Of a stretch of 64,000 nucleotides of DNA, positions 1 to 10,096 are shown piece by piece. Under the pieces are notes generated by a model. That model did no database searches. It was not told where the DNA came from and worked only from the letters and a program-made list of their open reading frames with translations. The position numbers and the translations under genes were made by a program. The stretch is from Mucilaginibacter rubeus. GTDB taxonomy: Bacteria > Bacteroidota > Bacteroidia > Sphingobacteriales > Sphingobacteriaceae. The first letter of the stretch is position 1. Each line of letters starts with the position of its first letter. Location of the stretch: positions 1,302,001 to 1,366,000 of the forward strand of contig NZ_CP043450.1 of the NCBI RefSeq assembly GCF_003286415.2. The letters are read 5' to 3'.

Positions 1-632
1 AGTTTGACGAGATCAGGCAAACACTGGCTTGTGCCGGTTATGCCGTAGCTGCGGTAAACTATAGGGGAAGTACCGGCAGGGGCATCGAATATACTAAAGC
101 CATTTATGCCGATTGGGGAAACAAAGAAGTGAAGGACTTACTTGGCGCTGTAGATGAATTGGTTAAGCTTGGAATAGCCGATAAAGACCGCCTTGGAATT
201 GGCGGCTGGAGTTACGGAGGTATCCTCACCGATTATACCATAGCAACCGATCCACGCTTTAAAGCGGCGTCAAGCGGGGCGGGGAGTGCTTTGCAGTTAT
301 CCATCTACGGCTCGGATCAGTGGATAATGCAATATGATAACGAATTGGGCGCGCCATGGAAAAACGCCGATAAATACATTAAACTATCATACCCGTTTTT
401 TCATGCCGATAAAATAAAAACACCAACACAATTCATGTCGGGTTTAAAGGATTTTAACGTGCCTACAGGCGGAGGCGAACAGATGTATCAAGCGCTGAGA
501 TCGCAAGGCATACCAACACAGTTGGTACTTTACCCCGGCCAGTATCATGGTATCACGGTGCCCAGCTACCAGGTTGACAGGTTGCAACGATATATAGAAT
601 GGTTTGATAAATATTTATCCCCCAGCCCCTAA
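1..632 (+). CDS. S9 family prolyl oligopeptidase-like peptidase, C-terminal part
   Basis: The reading frame is open from the first bases of the window, so only the C-terminal catalytic domain (about 210 residues) is present and the start lies upstream. The visible part has the alpha/beta-hydrolase fold of S9 peptidases. The sequence NYRGSTGRG near the left edge is typical of the family. GGWSYGG carries the nucleophile serine (codon near 210), LKDFNVP supplies the acid and QYHGI the histidine. Family members cleave oligopeptides after proline or as dipeptidyl peptidases, usually in the periplasm; the signal peptide would be off-window. The stop codon sits in the loop of a CCCC-TAAA-GGGG hairpin. 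A GTG at 129 would only be an internal codon. Confidence 0.93.
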   Translation, partial: FDEIRQTLACAGYAVAAVNYRGSTGRGIEYTKAIYADWGNKEVKDLLGAVDELVKLGIADKDRLGIGGWSYGGILTDYTIATDPRFKAASSGAGSALQLSIYGSDQWIMQYDNELGAPWKNADKYIKLSYPFFHADKIKTPTQFMSGLKDFNVPTGGGEQMYQALRSQGIPTQLVLYPGQYHGITVPSYQVDRLQRYIEWFDKYLSPSP

Positions 633-645
633 AGGGGAGCTTTTT
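624..645 (+). terminator. CCCCTAAAGGGG hairpin overlapping a stop codon
   Basis: CCCC (626-629), TAAA and GGGG (634-637) form a small GC hairpin followed by GCTTTTT. The TAA stop of the S9 peptidase is the loop. A similar C5...TAAAG5 hairpin follows the ABC ATPase at 14669. It probably acts as a terminator or 3'-end stabiliser. Confidence 0.5.
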
Positions 646-666
646 GATAGCTAACTTATAAACTTG

Positions 667-698
667 AAAAGGCCTGAGTTAATGATCTCAGGCCTTTT
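667..698. terminator. Bidirectional intrinsic terminator
   Basis: Twelve-base perfect arms (AAAAGGCCTGAG at 667-678, its complement at 687-698) with an 8-nt loop. A-rich and T-rich sides on both strands suit the convergent S9 peptidase and the minus-strand PNPOx-like gene. Confidence 0.85.
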
Positions 699-750
699 CA
701 AATTCTTTTAATTCCTTGATTCGACAAATTCAGGTTCAGACAATCTGATT

Positions 751-1287
751 TCAGACAGTCAGCTTTCCCTCAACGGAGTCATCAATAGTTTTGCCAATTG
801 CAGCCCCGGCAAGGCGTTTAACAAAAGCTACGGCATTGCCATGTTTATTGTCCCAGTAATAACCCTCAGATGGTTCAACTTTGATGATGCTGATACGCGG
901 ATCGTCAATACCCTCAGTAAACCAAACCTTTAATGTCGGCTCCCACAGTTCTTTGATCTTTTCTTTGTCTTCGGTGATGGTAGCGAATCCGTAAAGGTTC
1001 AGAAAATCAGAATAAGCCGATCCCTGGAAAAGCAGATGAACAAATGGGTCTTTAGCTAATTCATCGTTTTTATGACTGTCGTTGGCGCTCAGGAACCAGA
1101 AATTACCCGCATCGTCAATTTTCTGTGCCGACATCGGTCGCACAGAAGCCGGTACACCTGTTTTGATATTGCTTACAAAGAAGCAACTTTTCGCGCTCTC
1201 GGCCATTTCTTTGATCTTAGCCAAAGCTTCAGGGCCGTTAAGGTCCTGCATATTATCCTCGGGCTGTTGTTGATTGATACTATCCAT
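751..1287 (-). CDS. Pyridoxamine 5'-phosphate oxidase-like general stress protein
   Basis: This 178-residue protein has the split-barrel flavin-binding fold of the pyridoxamine-phosphate-oxidase-like group related to general stress protein 26. The core runs from about residue 25 to 150, with a strand-rich RPMSAQKIDDAGNFWFL segment, then NDELAKDPFVHLLFQG and a YYWDNKHG segment near the C terminus. Relatives bind FMN or FAD and are cytosolic; substrates are unknown for most. The first ATG is followed by a polar, Gln-rich stretch of about 15 residues, so the next Met (residue 13) is a possible alternative start. It is a single gene facing the S9 peptidase and sharing its terminator. Confidence 0.85.
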   Translation of the reverse strand: MDSINQQQPEDNMQDLNGPEALAKIKEMAESAKSCFFVSNIKTGVPASVRPMSAQKIDDAGNFWFLSANDSHKNDELAKDPFVHLLFQGSAYSDFLNLYGFATITEDKEKIKELWEPTLKVWFTEGIDDPRISIIKVEPSEGYYWDNKHGNAVAFVKRLAGAAIGKTIDDSVEGKLTV

Positions 1288-1415
1288 GTTTAAGTTTTTG
1301 ATTGGTAAATGATATAAGATTAACCAATGGAAAGCATCTTTGTGTGAAGTTTATTTAACTTAATAGATAATTATTTAGTTAAAAAGTATTCTGTTGGAGC
1401 GGGCTCCCCTCGTTA

Positions 1416-1888
1416 CGTCATTGCGAGGCACGATTAGGCAGGCCTGAAAAAAAGAGATGAGTTATAGCGTGTATTTTAGCGATGCTGTGCGTGGGCCGCG
1501 TTAGTGATAGGAGCGGATACCGGCCTTGTGGCTAATGCCTGTGTAGTATGAGCGTATAGCACGGGCCGCAGGCAACGCCCATATTTACAAAATTGAATCA
1601 AAAAAATATCATTAATAATCAATGACTTATAATTATGCAATTGAAAATTACTGACTATCAAATATATTTTTTCTTGATATCTATTATCAATTTGAGCGTT
1701 GCCGGCGGCCCGGGCTTTCCGTTACAAGTCCTCGCTTTTCCGCCCCCCAATCCAACACACGCTCCGGGCTTTACACTGCAATCCCTAACGCTGGCCTACA
1801 CACCATAACCGCAAACTAAAAACGATATATTCTTACTTAACGTCATTCCGATTTTTTCAGGCCTCCCTGATGGTTACTCGCAATGACG
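1416..1888. repeat. Repeat element of about 470 bp with 38-bp imperfect terminal inverted repeats
   Basis: This fills most of the 635-bp gene-free gap 1288-1922. The outer ends (1416-1453 and 1851-1888) both start CGTCATTGCGAG and both contain AGGCCTGAAAAAA, giving about 29 matches in 38. Inside, 1498-1580 and 1694-1794 are a second, more diverged inverted pair sharing GCGTTAG, CGGGCCGC and GGCAACGC. The centre is AT-rich. No convincing protein is encoded. A homologous right half lies at 39750-40085. It looks like a non-autonomous, MITE-like element or a large structured repeat. Confidence 0.7.
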
Positions 1889-1922
1889 CGCGATGTAAAG
1901 CTTTGAATTTGCAGGGAATAGT

Positions 1923-3287
1923 CTATCCAAACACCACCATTCTCTCCGGATACTTGGAGGCGTAAGTTGCTACAATATTTTTGATGTAATCATTCCCCGG
2001 GTAGGGCGTGAGGTGGCTTTTGAGTTGCTGTATATTATCCGCGTCAAAATAATGAGAGATGTAGCCCATACCATAAAACTGCCCTTTTTCTACAAGGATA
2101 CAGCTATGCTCATCGCCTGTACGGCCTTCATCCCTGATGGCGTACGTTGGTAAGGCCTGCTTAAGCTGGTCGATGGCGTTGTTAACCTTATTGTTATAAA
2201 TTTCAGGGGACTCAACACCTTCACATGCACACGAGCTTCCTGCCGGGCTGGTGCACAGCTCATTGTTTTTCTGGATAAAACAAAGCTTCGGGCATAGGTC
2301 AAAGGCCTCTATCAGCTTGTTGAGTAGGTTATATCCGTCAAGCAGGGAATTACAGGTATATATCGGATCGCTATATTTGCGGTATTTATCAACCGCCAGG
2401 CGAATGTAGCCTCGCTGATCTTCAAAAGCGTAAAGACAAAAGGCATTTTCAAAACGCTTTAACGAACGGTTATATTTTGGCCACAGGCGTTTGATCTCAA
2501 TGGCTTCCAGTACAAAGGCAATCAGTTCGGTGCCACAAACCTGGTAGCTGATCTGGTGGATATTGCGCAAAAACTCCTGCCGCTGAAAGCCGGGATTGTT
2601 ACCGGTAAAATGGCTGCTCACCCTTTTCCTGACATTTTTGGCCTTGCCTACATAGATTACTTTGCCTTTTTGATCGTGAAAGTAATATACTCCCGGCGTG
2701 TACGGCAATTGGTCTATATCTTTTTTAGATAGGTTAGGCGGCAATATCTGGTCTTTTGAGCCCAGTTTAAGCGATTGTTTGATATGCCCATCCGTATCGC
2801 TGTTTAATAGCAGGGTAAAGAGTTCAGCAGTCGCCTCGGCATCGCCCATGGCGCGGTGACGGCTTTGGTTATCGATACCAAGGTGTTTACATAATTTGCC
2901 CAGGCTATAGGAAGGCAATCCCGGTATTATCTTGCGACCAAGCCTTACGGTGCATAGCTTATTGGTTTGCAGATCGTATCCCGCGGCAGCGAGGTGATAC
3001 CTTACAAAAGAAAAATCGAAATTGACGTTATGGGCAACGAAGATCTTACCATGAATGAGGTGATAAATATCCGCCGCTACATCCTCAAAAGGAGGGGCGT
3101 CTTTTACCATTTCATTGGTAATACCTGTTAAGGCGCTAATGTAAATAGGGATGTCACGCTGCGGGTTAACAAGTGTTTCAAAGCGCTTCACTACCTTTTT
3201 ACCGTCATGTATGCATATGGCTATCTCGGTAATGCCATTTGCGCTGGCATGCCCTCCGGTGGTTTCGATATCGACAATTGCATACAT
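1923..3287 (-). CDS. DEDDh exonuclease fused to a UvrC-type GIY-YIG nuclease domain
   Basis: This 454-residue protein fuses two nuclease modules. Residues 1 to about 165 are a DnaQ/epsilon-type 3'-5' exonuclease: VDIETTGG is ExoI, HNVNFDFSF is ExoII and HRAMGDAEAT is the ExoIII DEDDh motif. Residues from about 190 to 275 are a GIY-YIG endonuclease domain (PGVYYFHDQKGKVIYVGKAKN), like the N-terminal domain of UvrC and Cho. The C-terminal 170 residues continue in UvrC-like style without recognisable UvrB-binding or HhH parts. DnaQ-Cho fusions are known in several phyla and are thought to act in DNA repair, nicking at damage and trimming. The gene is monocistronic, separated from yidC by a terminator. 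Confidence 0.92.
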   Translation of the reverse strand: MYAIVDIETTGGHASANGITEIAICIHDGKKVVKRFETLVNPQRDIPIYISALTGITNEMVKDAPPFEDVAADIYHLIHGKIFVAHNVNFDFSFVRYHLAAAGYDLQTNKLCTVRLGRKIIPGLPSYSLGKLCKHLGIDNQSRHRAMGDAEATAELFTLLLNSDTDGHIKQSLKLGSKDQILPPNLSKKDIDQLPYTPGVYYFHDQKGKVIYVGKAKNVRKRVSSHFTGNNPGFQRQEFLRNIHQISYQVCGTELIAFVLEAIEIKRLWPKYNRSLKRFENAFCLYAFEDQRGYIRLAVDKYRKYSDPIYTCNSLLDGYNLLNKLIEAFDLCPKLCFIQKNNELCTSPAGSSCACEGVESPEIYNNKVNNAIDQLKQALPTYAIRDEGRTGDEHSCILVEKGQFYGMGYISHYFDADNIQQLKSHLTPYPGNDYIKNIVATYASKYPERMVVFG

Positions 3288-3344
3288 TATTTCAAATGTA
3301 AAACAATTTTGCTAATTATTTTAGTTCTTTTTGAAAAAGTCAGG

Positions 3345-3498
3345 AAGTCGGAAAGTCCGCAGTCGGAAAGTCTGGAAGTCCGAAAATTTAGGTTTGGAAA
3401 GAGCTGCATTTGATCCAATTTATAAACAAAAAGCCCCTGAGAAACTTTCCCAGGGGCTCAAATATCTTTCGGACTATCCGACTGTAGACTTCCGACTA
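3345..3498. repeat. Inverted array of AAGTCGG/AAGTCCG words
   Basis: Left arm 3345-3390 holds about six degenerate copies of GGAAGTC or GAAAGTC. Right arm 3468-3498 holds their complement (GGACTATCCGACTGTAGACT). The yidC terminator lies between the arms. Short plus-strand open frames here are by-products of the repeat. Confidence 0.7.
3432..3458 (-). terminator. yidC intrinsic terminator
   Basis: AGCCCCTG (3432-3439) pairs with CAGGGGCT (3451-3458). On the minus strand the stem is followed by TTTTTGTTT, about 50 nt after the yidC stop. Confidence 0.85.
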
Positions 3499-3505
3499 AA
3501 AAAAC

Positions 3506-5350
3506 TTAAGACTTCTTATTCTTATTAGCCTGAACTTGTTGTTGCTGACGCATCATCTCTTCCATTTTTGCGCTGAAGCCTGATTTTTTCTTTTTAGTGT
3601 CTTCAGGTTTCTTTTTGTTTTCCTGGATCTGGGCATGGATCTTCTTATCATCAACCATGAATTTGATCAGGTATTGTTGTAAGAAGGTGAACATGTTGGC
3701 CAGGAAGTAATAGTAGTTCAAACCTGCAGGGTAGCTGTTAAGTGTAAACAGGAACACAAGAGGAGTGATATAACCTATGTATTTCATTTGGCCAGTAGCG
3801 CCCGAGATCTGGTTGTTGAAATAGGTATAGATCAACGTTGAGATAGTCATCAGCAAACACATTAAGCTAATGTGGTTAACACCGCCAAGGAAAGCTACAG
3901 GAGCAAACTTGATAACCGAATCATAAGTTGAAAGGTCATGCATCCACAGGAAGCTTTCGCCCCTTAGCTCAAATAAGCTTGGGAAAAAGCGGAAAAACGC
4001 GATAACTATCGGCATTTGGATCAGTAATGGTAAACAACCGCCCAATGGGTTAACGCCTGCTTTTTTGTATAGCTTTAGGTATTCCTGTTGCAATAAAGTA
4101 GGGTTATCCTCACCAACTTTGGTTTTGATTTCATCCATTTCTGGCTTCAGCACACGCATTTTAGCCATTGACAGGTATGATTTATAAGTAAGCGGCGATA
4201 ACACCAGTTTCAACAATACCGTTAATACCAGGATGATTAAACCGTAGTTCCAATTAAACTTGTTAAGGAAATTAAATACAGGCAATACCGCGAAACGGTT
4301 GATGTATTTTAAAGGCCCCCAGCCCAGGTTTACCATTTTGTCAAGGTCATGGCCCTGATCTTTAAGTGTATTGAAACGGTTAGGGCCAAAGTAAAACTCT
4401 AACGGTACAGAACCATCTGATGCGCGTGTAAGCGACAGATCGGCCTTCATTTGTTTTACATCGGTAGTATCATTAACATCTGTAGCAACCGCGACATCTG
4501 TTTTGGCTATATTATTCTTTGCAATCAACACATTTGAAAAGAAGTGTTGCTTAAAACCAACCCAGGCCATTTTTTTATCGCTGATGCTTTTCTGATCGTC
4601 TTTAGTTTCGCTCAGGTAATCAACATCGCCATCGGTATTGTAATAGTATACCGTAGAGTACTGGCGTTCCTGTTTCATATCCTTTTCCTGTTTGTGCAGG
4701 CTGGCTGCCCAGTTCAGGTTATAGGTGCTGCTGTTTGCAATTACAGCATCAAGGCCGGTAGGCTTAATGGTTAAGCCAAGTTTAAAGCCATCACCTTTTA
4801 AACTGTATATATAATCAATATACTGAGTTGGGCTGTAGCTTAAACGCATGGTAACCGAACCCGAATCTTTTTCGGCTACGGTAAGTGCTTTAGCGCTTGG
4901 TGTAAAATAGTAATTGTTGGTGTTGATATTGGCAACGCCGGCGGCAAACTTTAAACCAAACTGGTTATTGTCGCCACTGAAAAGTACTAAAGGTTGTTTG
5001 CTAAAGGTTTTATAGTTCTTTAACTCAACCGAAGACACTTTACCACCCTTAGTACTTAATTTAATAAGCAATTCTTTGTTCTCGATGGTAACAAAGTCTT
5101 CCTTACCAACTGAAGCGGCGCCAAAAGGCATTTTTAATAAAGCCGAATCAACCGGGGCTGTTTTTGAAGTATCAAACTTAGCTGTGTTTTTAGCTGCTGC
5201 CGTCGCGGCTGCGCCTGCTTTTTTCAGCGAATCCTGGTGCTGTACCTCGCGTTCTTTTTTAAGGTCGGCTTCCGATGGCTTTAAAAAGTATATCGAGCCG
5301 GCAATGATCGCCATGATCAGGAATAATCCTGTAAACGTATTTTTATCCAT
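3506..5350 (-). CDS. yidC: Membrane protein insertase YidC
   Basis: This 614-residue YidC/Oxa1 insertase places proteins into the inner membrane, alone or with Sec. An N-terminal transmembrane anchor (FLIMAIIAGSIYFLKP) is followed by a charged, Ala-rich linker, then a large periplasmic beta domain (about residues 75-350). The conserved five-helix 60-kDa inner-membrane core follows (about 365-565), including NPLGGCLPLLIQMPI. A Lys-rich cytoplasmic tail ends the protein. The length is normal for Bacteroidetes. The gene follows pyrG on the same strand with only 22 bp between, so the two are probably cotranscribed. Confidence 0.97.
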   Translation of the reverse strand: MDKNTFTGLFLIMAIIAGSIYFLKPSEADLKKEREVQHQDSLKKAGAAATAAAKNTAKFDTSKTAPVDSALLKMPFGAASVGKEDFVTIENKELLIKLSTKGGKVSSVELKNYKTFSKQPLVLFSGDNNQFGLKFAAGVANINTNNYYFTPSAKALTVAEKDSGSVTMRLSYSPTQYIDYIYSLKGDGFKLGLTIKPTGLDAVIANSSTYNLNWAASLHKQEKDMKQERQYSTVYYYNTDGDVDYLSETKDDQKSISDKKMAWVGFKQHFFSNVLIAKNNIAKTDVAVATDVNDTTDVKQMKADLSLTRASDGSVPLEFYFGPNRFNTLKDQGHDLDKMVNLGWGPLKYINRFAVLPVFNFLNKFNWNYGLIILVLTVLLKLVLSPLTYKSYLSMAKMRVLKPEMDEIKTKVGEDNPTLLQQEYLKLYKKAGVNPLGGCLPLLIQMPIVIAFFRFFPSLFELRGESFLWMHDLSTYDSVIKFAPVAFLGGVNHISLMCLLMTISTLIYTYFNNQISGATGQMKYIGYITPLVFLFTLNSYPAGLNYYYFLANMFTFLQQYLIKFMVDDKKIHAQIQENKKKPEDTKKKKSGFSAKMEEMMRQQQQVQANKNKKS

Positions 5351-5372
5351 TATCTAATTATCGTACAATTAC

Positions 5373-7082
<1,710 letters not shown>

Positions 7083-7182
7083 TCAAAAAAGGGAACGGTT
7101 AAAGTCTTTTGTTTGTAAGTATTTTGTATAGAGTGAATTATGGAGATAGTTGTGTGATGGTGTTCCTTTAATGAGGAGGGTT

Positions 7183-8715
7183 CTAAACACTTTCATTTTG
7201 CCTGCTGTACAGGTCTATTTTCCGGTGCAGCTCATTTGGGTTAAAAGGTTTGCTCACATAGTCATTCATGCCAACGGTAAAGGCCATATCCTGGATATCA
7301 AGCATGGCGGATGCCGTTAGCGCAATGATGGGCAGGTTTTTATATTTATCGCCCGGTAATTCACGTATGGCACGGGTGGTTTGATATCCGTCCATTTCGG
7401 GCATTTGCAGGTCCATCAATATCATGTCGTAATCATGGGTTTTCACCAGCATCAGGGCTATTTCACCATTTTCGGCAACATCGCACTCAACCTCCCATTG
7501 TTTCATGAACTGCTTGGCCAGTATTACGTTGATCTGGTTATCCTCGGCAATTAACAGCTTAGTTCCTTTAAGGCTTTTCAATCGATAAAACTCGTCGCTA
7601 TCAGCTGTGCTTGCCAGTTGTTTCCGGCTGTTTTTAAAGGTAAGACTGAAATTAAATACCGAGCCCTTGCCATATTCGCTTTCAACAGTAATATCACTAC
7701 CAAGTAGCTGCAATAAGCGTTTGGTGATGGTTAAGCCCAAACCTGTACCACCGTATTTACGGGTGGTATCTGAACTGGCCTGGCTAAAGCTTTCAAAAAT
7801 ATGGTCGATCTTATCGGGCGTTATGCCAATGCCGGTGTCGGCTATTTCAAAATCAATAGTTGATGAATCTTTAGCGCTGCTTGCGAGGGTTGCGGTTACA
7901 GTTACTTTGCCCTTATGTGTAAATTTAACAGCATTACTCATCAGGTTGGTAAGGATCTGGCCCAGGCGTACCGGATCGCCAATAATGGCATTGGGCAGGT
8001 CCTGATCCATCATCAGTTTTATCTGGATGTTTTTTTCGTTAGCCTTTTGCAGCAGGGCAAGCCGGATATTTTTGATCAGATCGGTAAGGCTGAAATCAAC
8101 GCTTTCAAATTCAACCCTTCCTGCCTCTATCTTGCTGAAATCCAATATATCGTTAATAAGTACCAGCAGGTTTTCGGCCGAGAACTTAAGGAAGTTTAGA
8201 AACTCCATTTGCTCGGGCTTAGGGTCCTGATGAATAAGCAGGTGAGTAAAGCCGATAACCGCGTTCATTGGTGTACGGATCTCGTGGCTCATGATACTCA
8301 GGAACTGCGCTTTGGCCATGGCGGCCTTTTCGGCAAGCTCTTTTGAATGGATCAGGGCAACTTCCAGCTCTTTGGCCTTGGCTATGCGCTCATGTAAAAA
8401 GCTGATGATATGGATCAGATCATCGTCCGAATCAGAGATGTTCAGCTCTGTATCCGGATTAAGCGCTTTGATGGCATCTTTTAGCTGGGAGATTGAGCGC
8501 TGTTTGATCTCATTTTGTAGTTTCAGATTATCTGTAACGGCTACATATTCACGCTCGCTTACATTGAAAGCATGATCTGCCAGCTTTATGGATTTATCGA
8601 AGTTTTTGAAACTGTTATTTATTGCGCCTAAAAACTGTAAAATAGTTTCATCTTCCAGGTATTGGGCCGGGAGCATCTTTTTTATCTGCTTATCTAATAA
8701 ATGATGGTACTCCAT
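7183..8715 (-). CDS. Hybrid sensor histidine kinase/response regulator paired with a FIST protein
   Basis: This is a 510-residue cytosolic hybrid kinase without transmembrane segments. Residues 1-130 are helical and coiled-coil-like and show no PAS domain. The HisKA motif SIMSHEIRTPMN has phospho-acceptor His144. The HATPase domain runs from about 250 to 365 with DTGIGI and GGTGLGL. A receiver domain (about 385-505) has phospho-acceptor Asp435 in LMDLQMPEMDGY. Lacking its own sensor, it probably takes input from the FIST protein encoded just upstream, only 3 bp from its start. No partner regulator or DNA-binding output lies nearby, so the target is unknown. Confidence 0.93.
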   Translation of the reverse strand: MEYHHLLDKQIKKMLPAQYLEDETILQFLGAINNSFKNFDKSIKLADHAFNVSEREYVAVTDNLKLQNEIKQRSISQLKDAIKALNPDTELNISDSDDDLIHIISFLHERIAKAKELEVALIHSKELAEKAAMAKAQFLSIMSHEIRTPMNAVIGFTHLLIHQDPKPEQMEFLNFLKFSAENLLVLINDILDFSKIEAGRVEFESVDFSLTDLIKNIRLALLQKANEKNIQIKLMMDQDLPNAIIGDPVRLGQILTNLMSNAVKFTHKGKVTVTATLASSAKDSSTIDFEIADTGIGITPDKIDHIFESFSQASSDTTRKYGGTGLGLTITKRLLQLLGSDITVESEYGKGSVFNFSLTFKNSRKQLASTADSDEFYRLKSLKGTKLLIAEDNQINVILAKQFMKQWEVECDVAENGEIALMLVKTHDYDMILMDLQMPEMDGYQTTRAIRELPGDKYKNLPIIALTASAMLDIQDMAFTVGMNDYVSKPFNPNELHRKIDLYSRQNESV

Positions 8716-8718
8716 AAA

Positions 8719-9855
8719 TTAACGCTCTGTGAAAGTTGTGATAGTCATGGTTTGGTTATGCAGCTCGCAGTTTGACCCTTTATTGAGGGGCGACAATTCT
8801 CCATACGAGTAAAATCCTGCCATGGATGTTTTATCACCGAAAATATTTTTTGCAGCTATTAACTCTTCGTCGGTACGATCATTTAGTACCAGCTTGCGGC
8901 CAACACAACTTACCAGTATAGCCAGATCAGCCTCTTCCGGCCCTATTATTGAATCGGTGGCGGCGGATGATGAGGCGTCAATCAATTTTTCAAAGTTGGC
9001 CTTCATCAATCGTACTTTACTGCCTTCGGGCAAGTTGCCAGCGAAGGTCATTGATTTCTCGTCTTCATTTACGTTTAATATGGTCCGCACCAGTTTTTTA
9101 TCCGAACCATCAATACTTAACGACAATGGGAACAGCAAGGCTGAGCCGGGCAGTTCTTTGGCGTATTCACCTAAATATTCTTTATAAAGGTCGAGGGCGC
9201 TTTTACCGTCTATCTCAAAAAGTACGTTTTTGTCTGATTTGGTAATGGTGCGCTGCGGGCCAAATTCTTCCCAGCCACCGCATGATCCATGATTGATACG
9301 CAGGCTATCACCATAAAAACCAATAGCTATCACATTGCCCTGGGCAGGTACCGCATTAAGACTGGTAAATGTGCTGCTGAAACGCGCCGCATCACCGGCG
9401 AGGCCTCCTGTTACCGGCACTTTATCTGGGTTGTCCTGGTTAAAGCCATCAACCAATTCGCTACCGTTTATAAAAGTACCGTCGGATATGATGAATACGC
9501 AGTTTAATCCTTTTTTATCCAGCTGCGACATCAGGAAAGTTCCGGTTTCGGCGCTGTTTGCCTGTTCATTTACATGAGTAGCCGTGCAACTGATGGTTGA
9601 CTTTTCCAGTTCTATGGCAGTTACTACGATACTATCGTCATACACATCGCTACCTATGATTTCACCGGCCGTGGAGGCAAACACGATATTAGCATTGGGA
9701 TAACCCACTTTAAGATAATCGTAAATTCCGGGATCGGTAATAAGCTGCGGTGCCCCAAAAGCAAGTACCAGCTGACATTTTTCAGTGTTAAATTCCGGAT
9801 CGGCAAAATAATTTACCCAGCCTTTGTTTACAAAATGATGCTGCCTTATTTTCAT
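8719..9855 (-). CDS. FIST domain sensory protein
   Basis: This 378-residue protein has FIST_N (about residues 30-220) followed by FIST_C (about 225-360). FIST is a cytosolic ligand-sensing module found beside or fused to kinases and cyclic-di-GMP enzymes; one characterised group, NosP, binds haem and senses nitric oxide through a neighbouring kinase. Visible pieces are LVLAFGAPQLI near the start, VFASTAGEIIG, GLAGDAARF and SCVGRKLVLNDRTDEEL. No signal peptide is present. The stop is 3 bp before the hybrid kinase gene, which points to a two-gene sensing operon. The ligand cannot be read from sequence. Confidence 0.88.
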   Translation of the reverse strand: MKIRQHHFVNKGWVNYFADPEFNTEKCQLVLAFGAPQLITDPGIYDYLKVGYPNANIVFASTAGEIIGSDVYDDSIVVTAIELEKSTISCTATHVNEQANSAETGTFLMSQLDKKGLNCVFIISDGTFINGSELVDGFNQDNPDKVPVTGGLAGDAARFSSTFTSLNAVPAQGNVIAIGFYGDSLRINHGSCGGWEEFGPQRTITKSDKNVLFEIDGKSALDLYKEYLGEYAKELPGSALLFPLSLSIDGSDKKLVRTILNVNEDEKSMTFAGNLPEGSKVRLMKANFEKLIDASSSAATDSIIGPEEADLAILVSCVGRKLVLNDRTDEELIAAKNIFGDKTSMAGFYSYGELSPLNKGSNCELHNQTMTITTFTER

Positions 9856-10096
9856 AATGGTTTTTAGGTTAATAGCAGAGCCTTGCTATATAAAGTTATA
9901 TAATTTACATCGCGATAATTGGTTAAAATACGAAAGTATTAAACGGTTTGTCGTTGGTATAAATTATTTACTTTTTAATAGTAGAGCCGTGTTTCAATAG
10001 TTCAAACTGGCTGTTAATTTAATGCATTCCACTTTTATACGGGTGAGTAGCAAGGAAGGTTATTGCAGGAAACGCGGGCGTTGCTTTCGCAGTAAT

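Noticed and set aside
1476..1661. 61-codon minus-strand frame inside the first repeat element
   Set aside because: Lies entirely in the inverted-repeat element, has no recognisable domain and no start signal.
9856..10096. tRNA or small RNA in the gap between the FIST gene and kdsB
   Set aside because: No cloverleaf, no terminator and no conserved element could be recognised.
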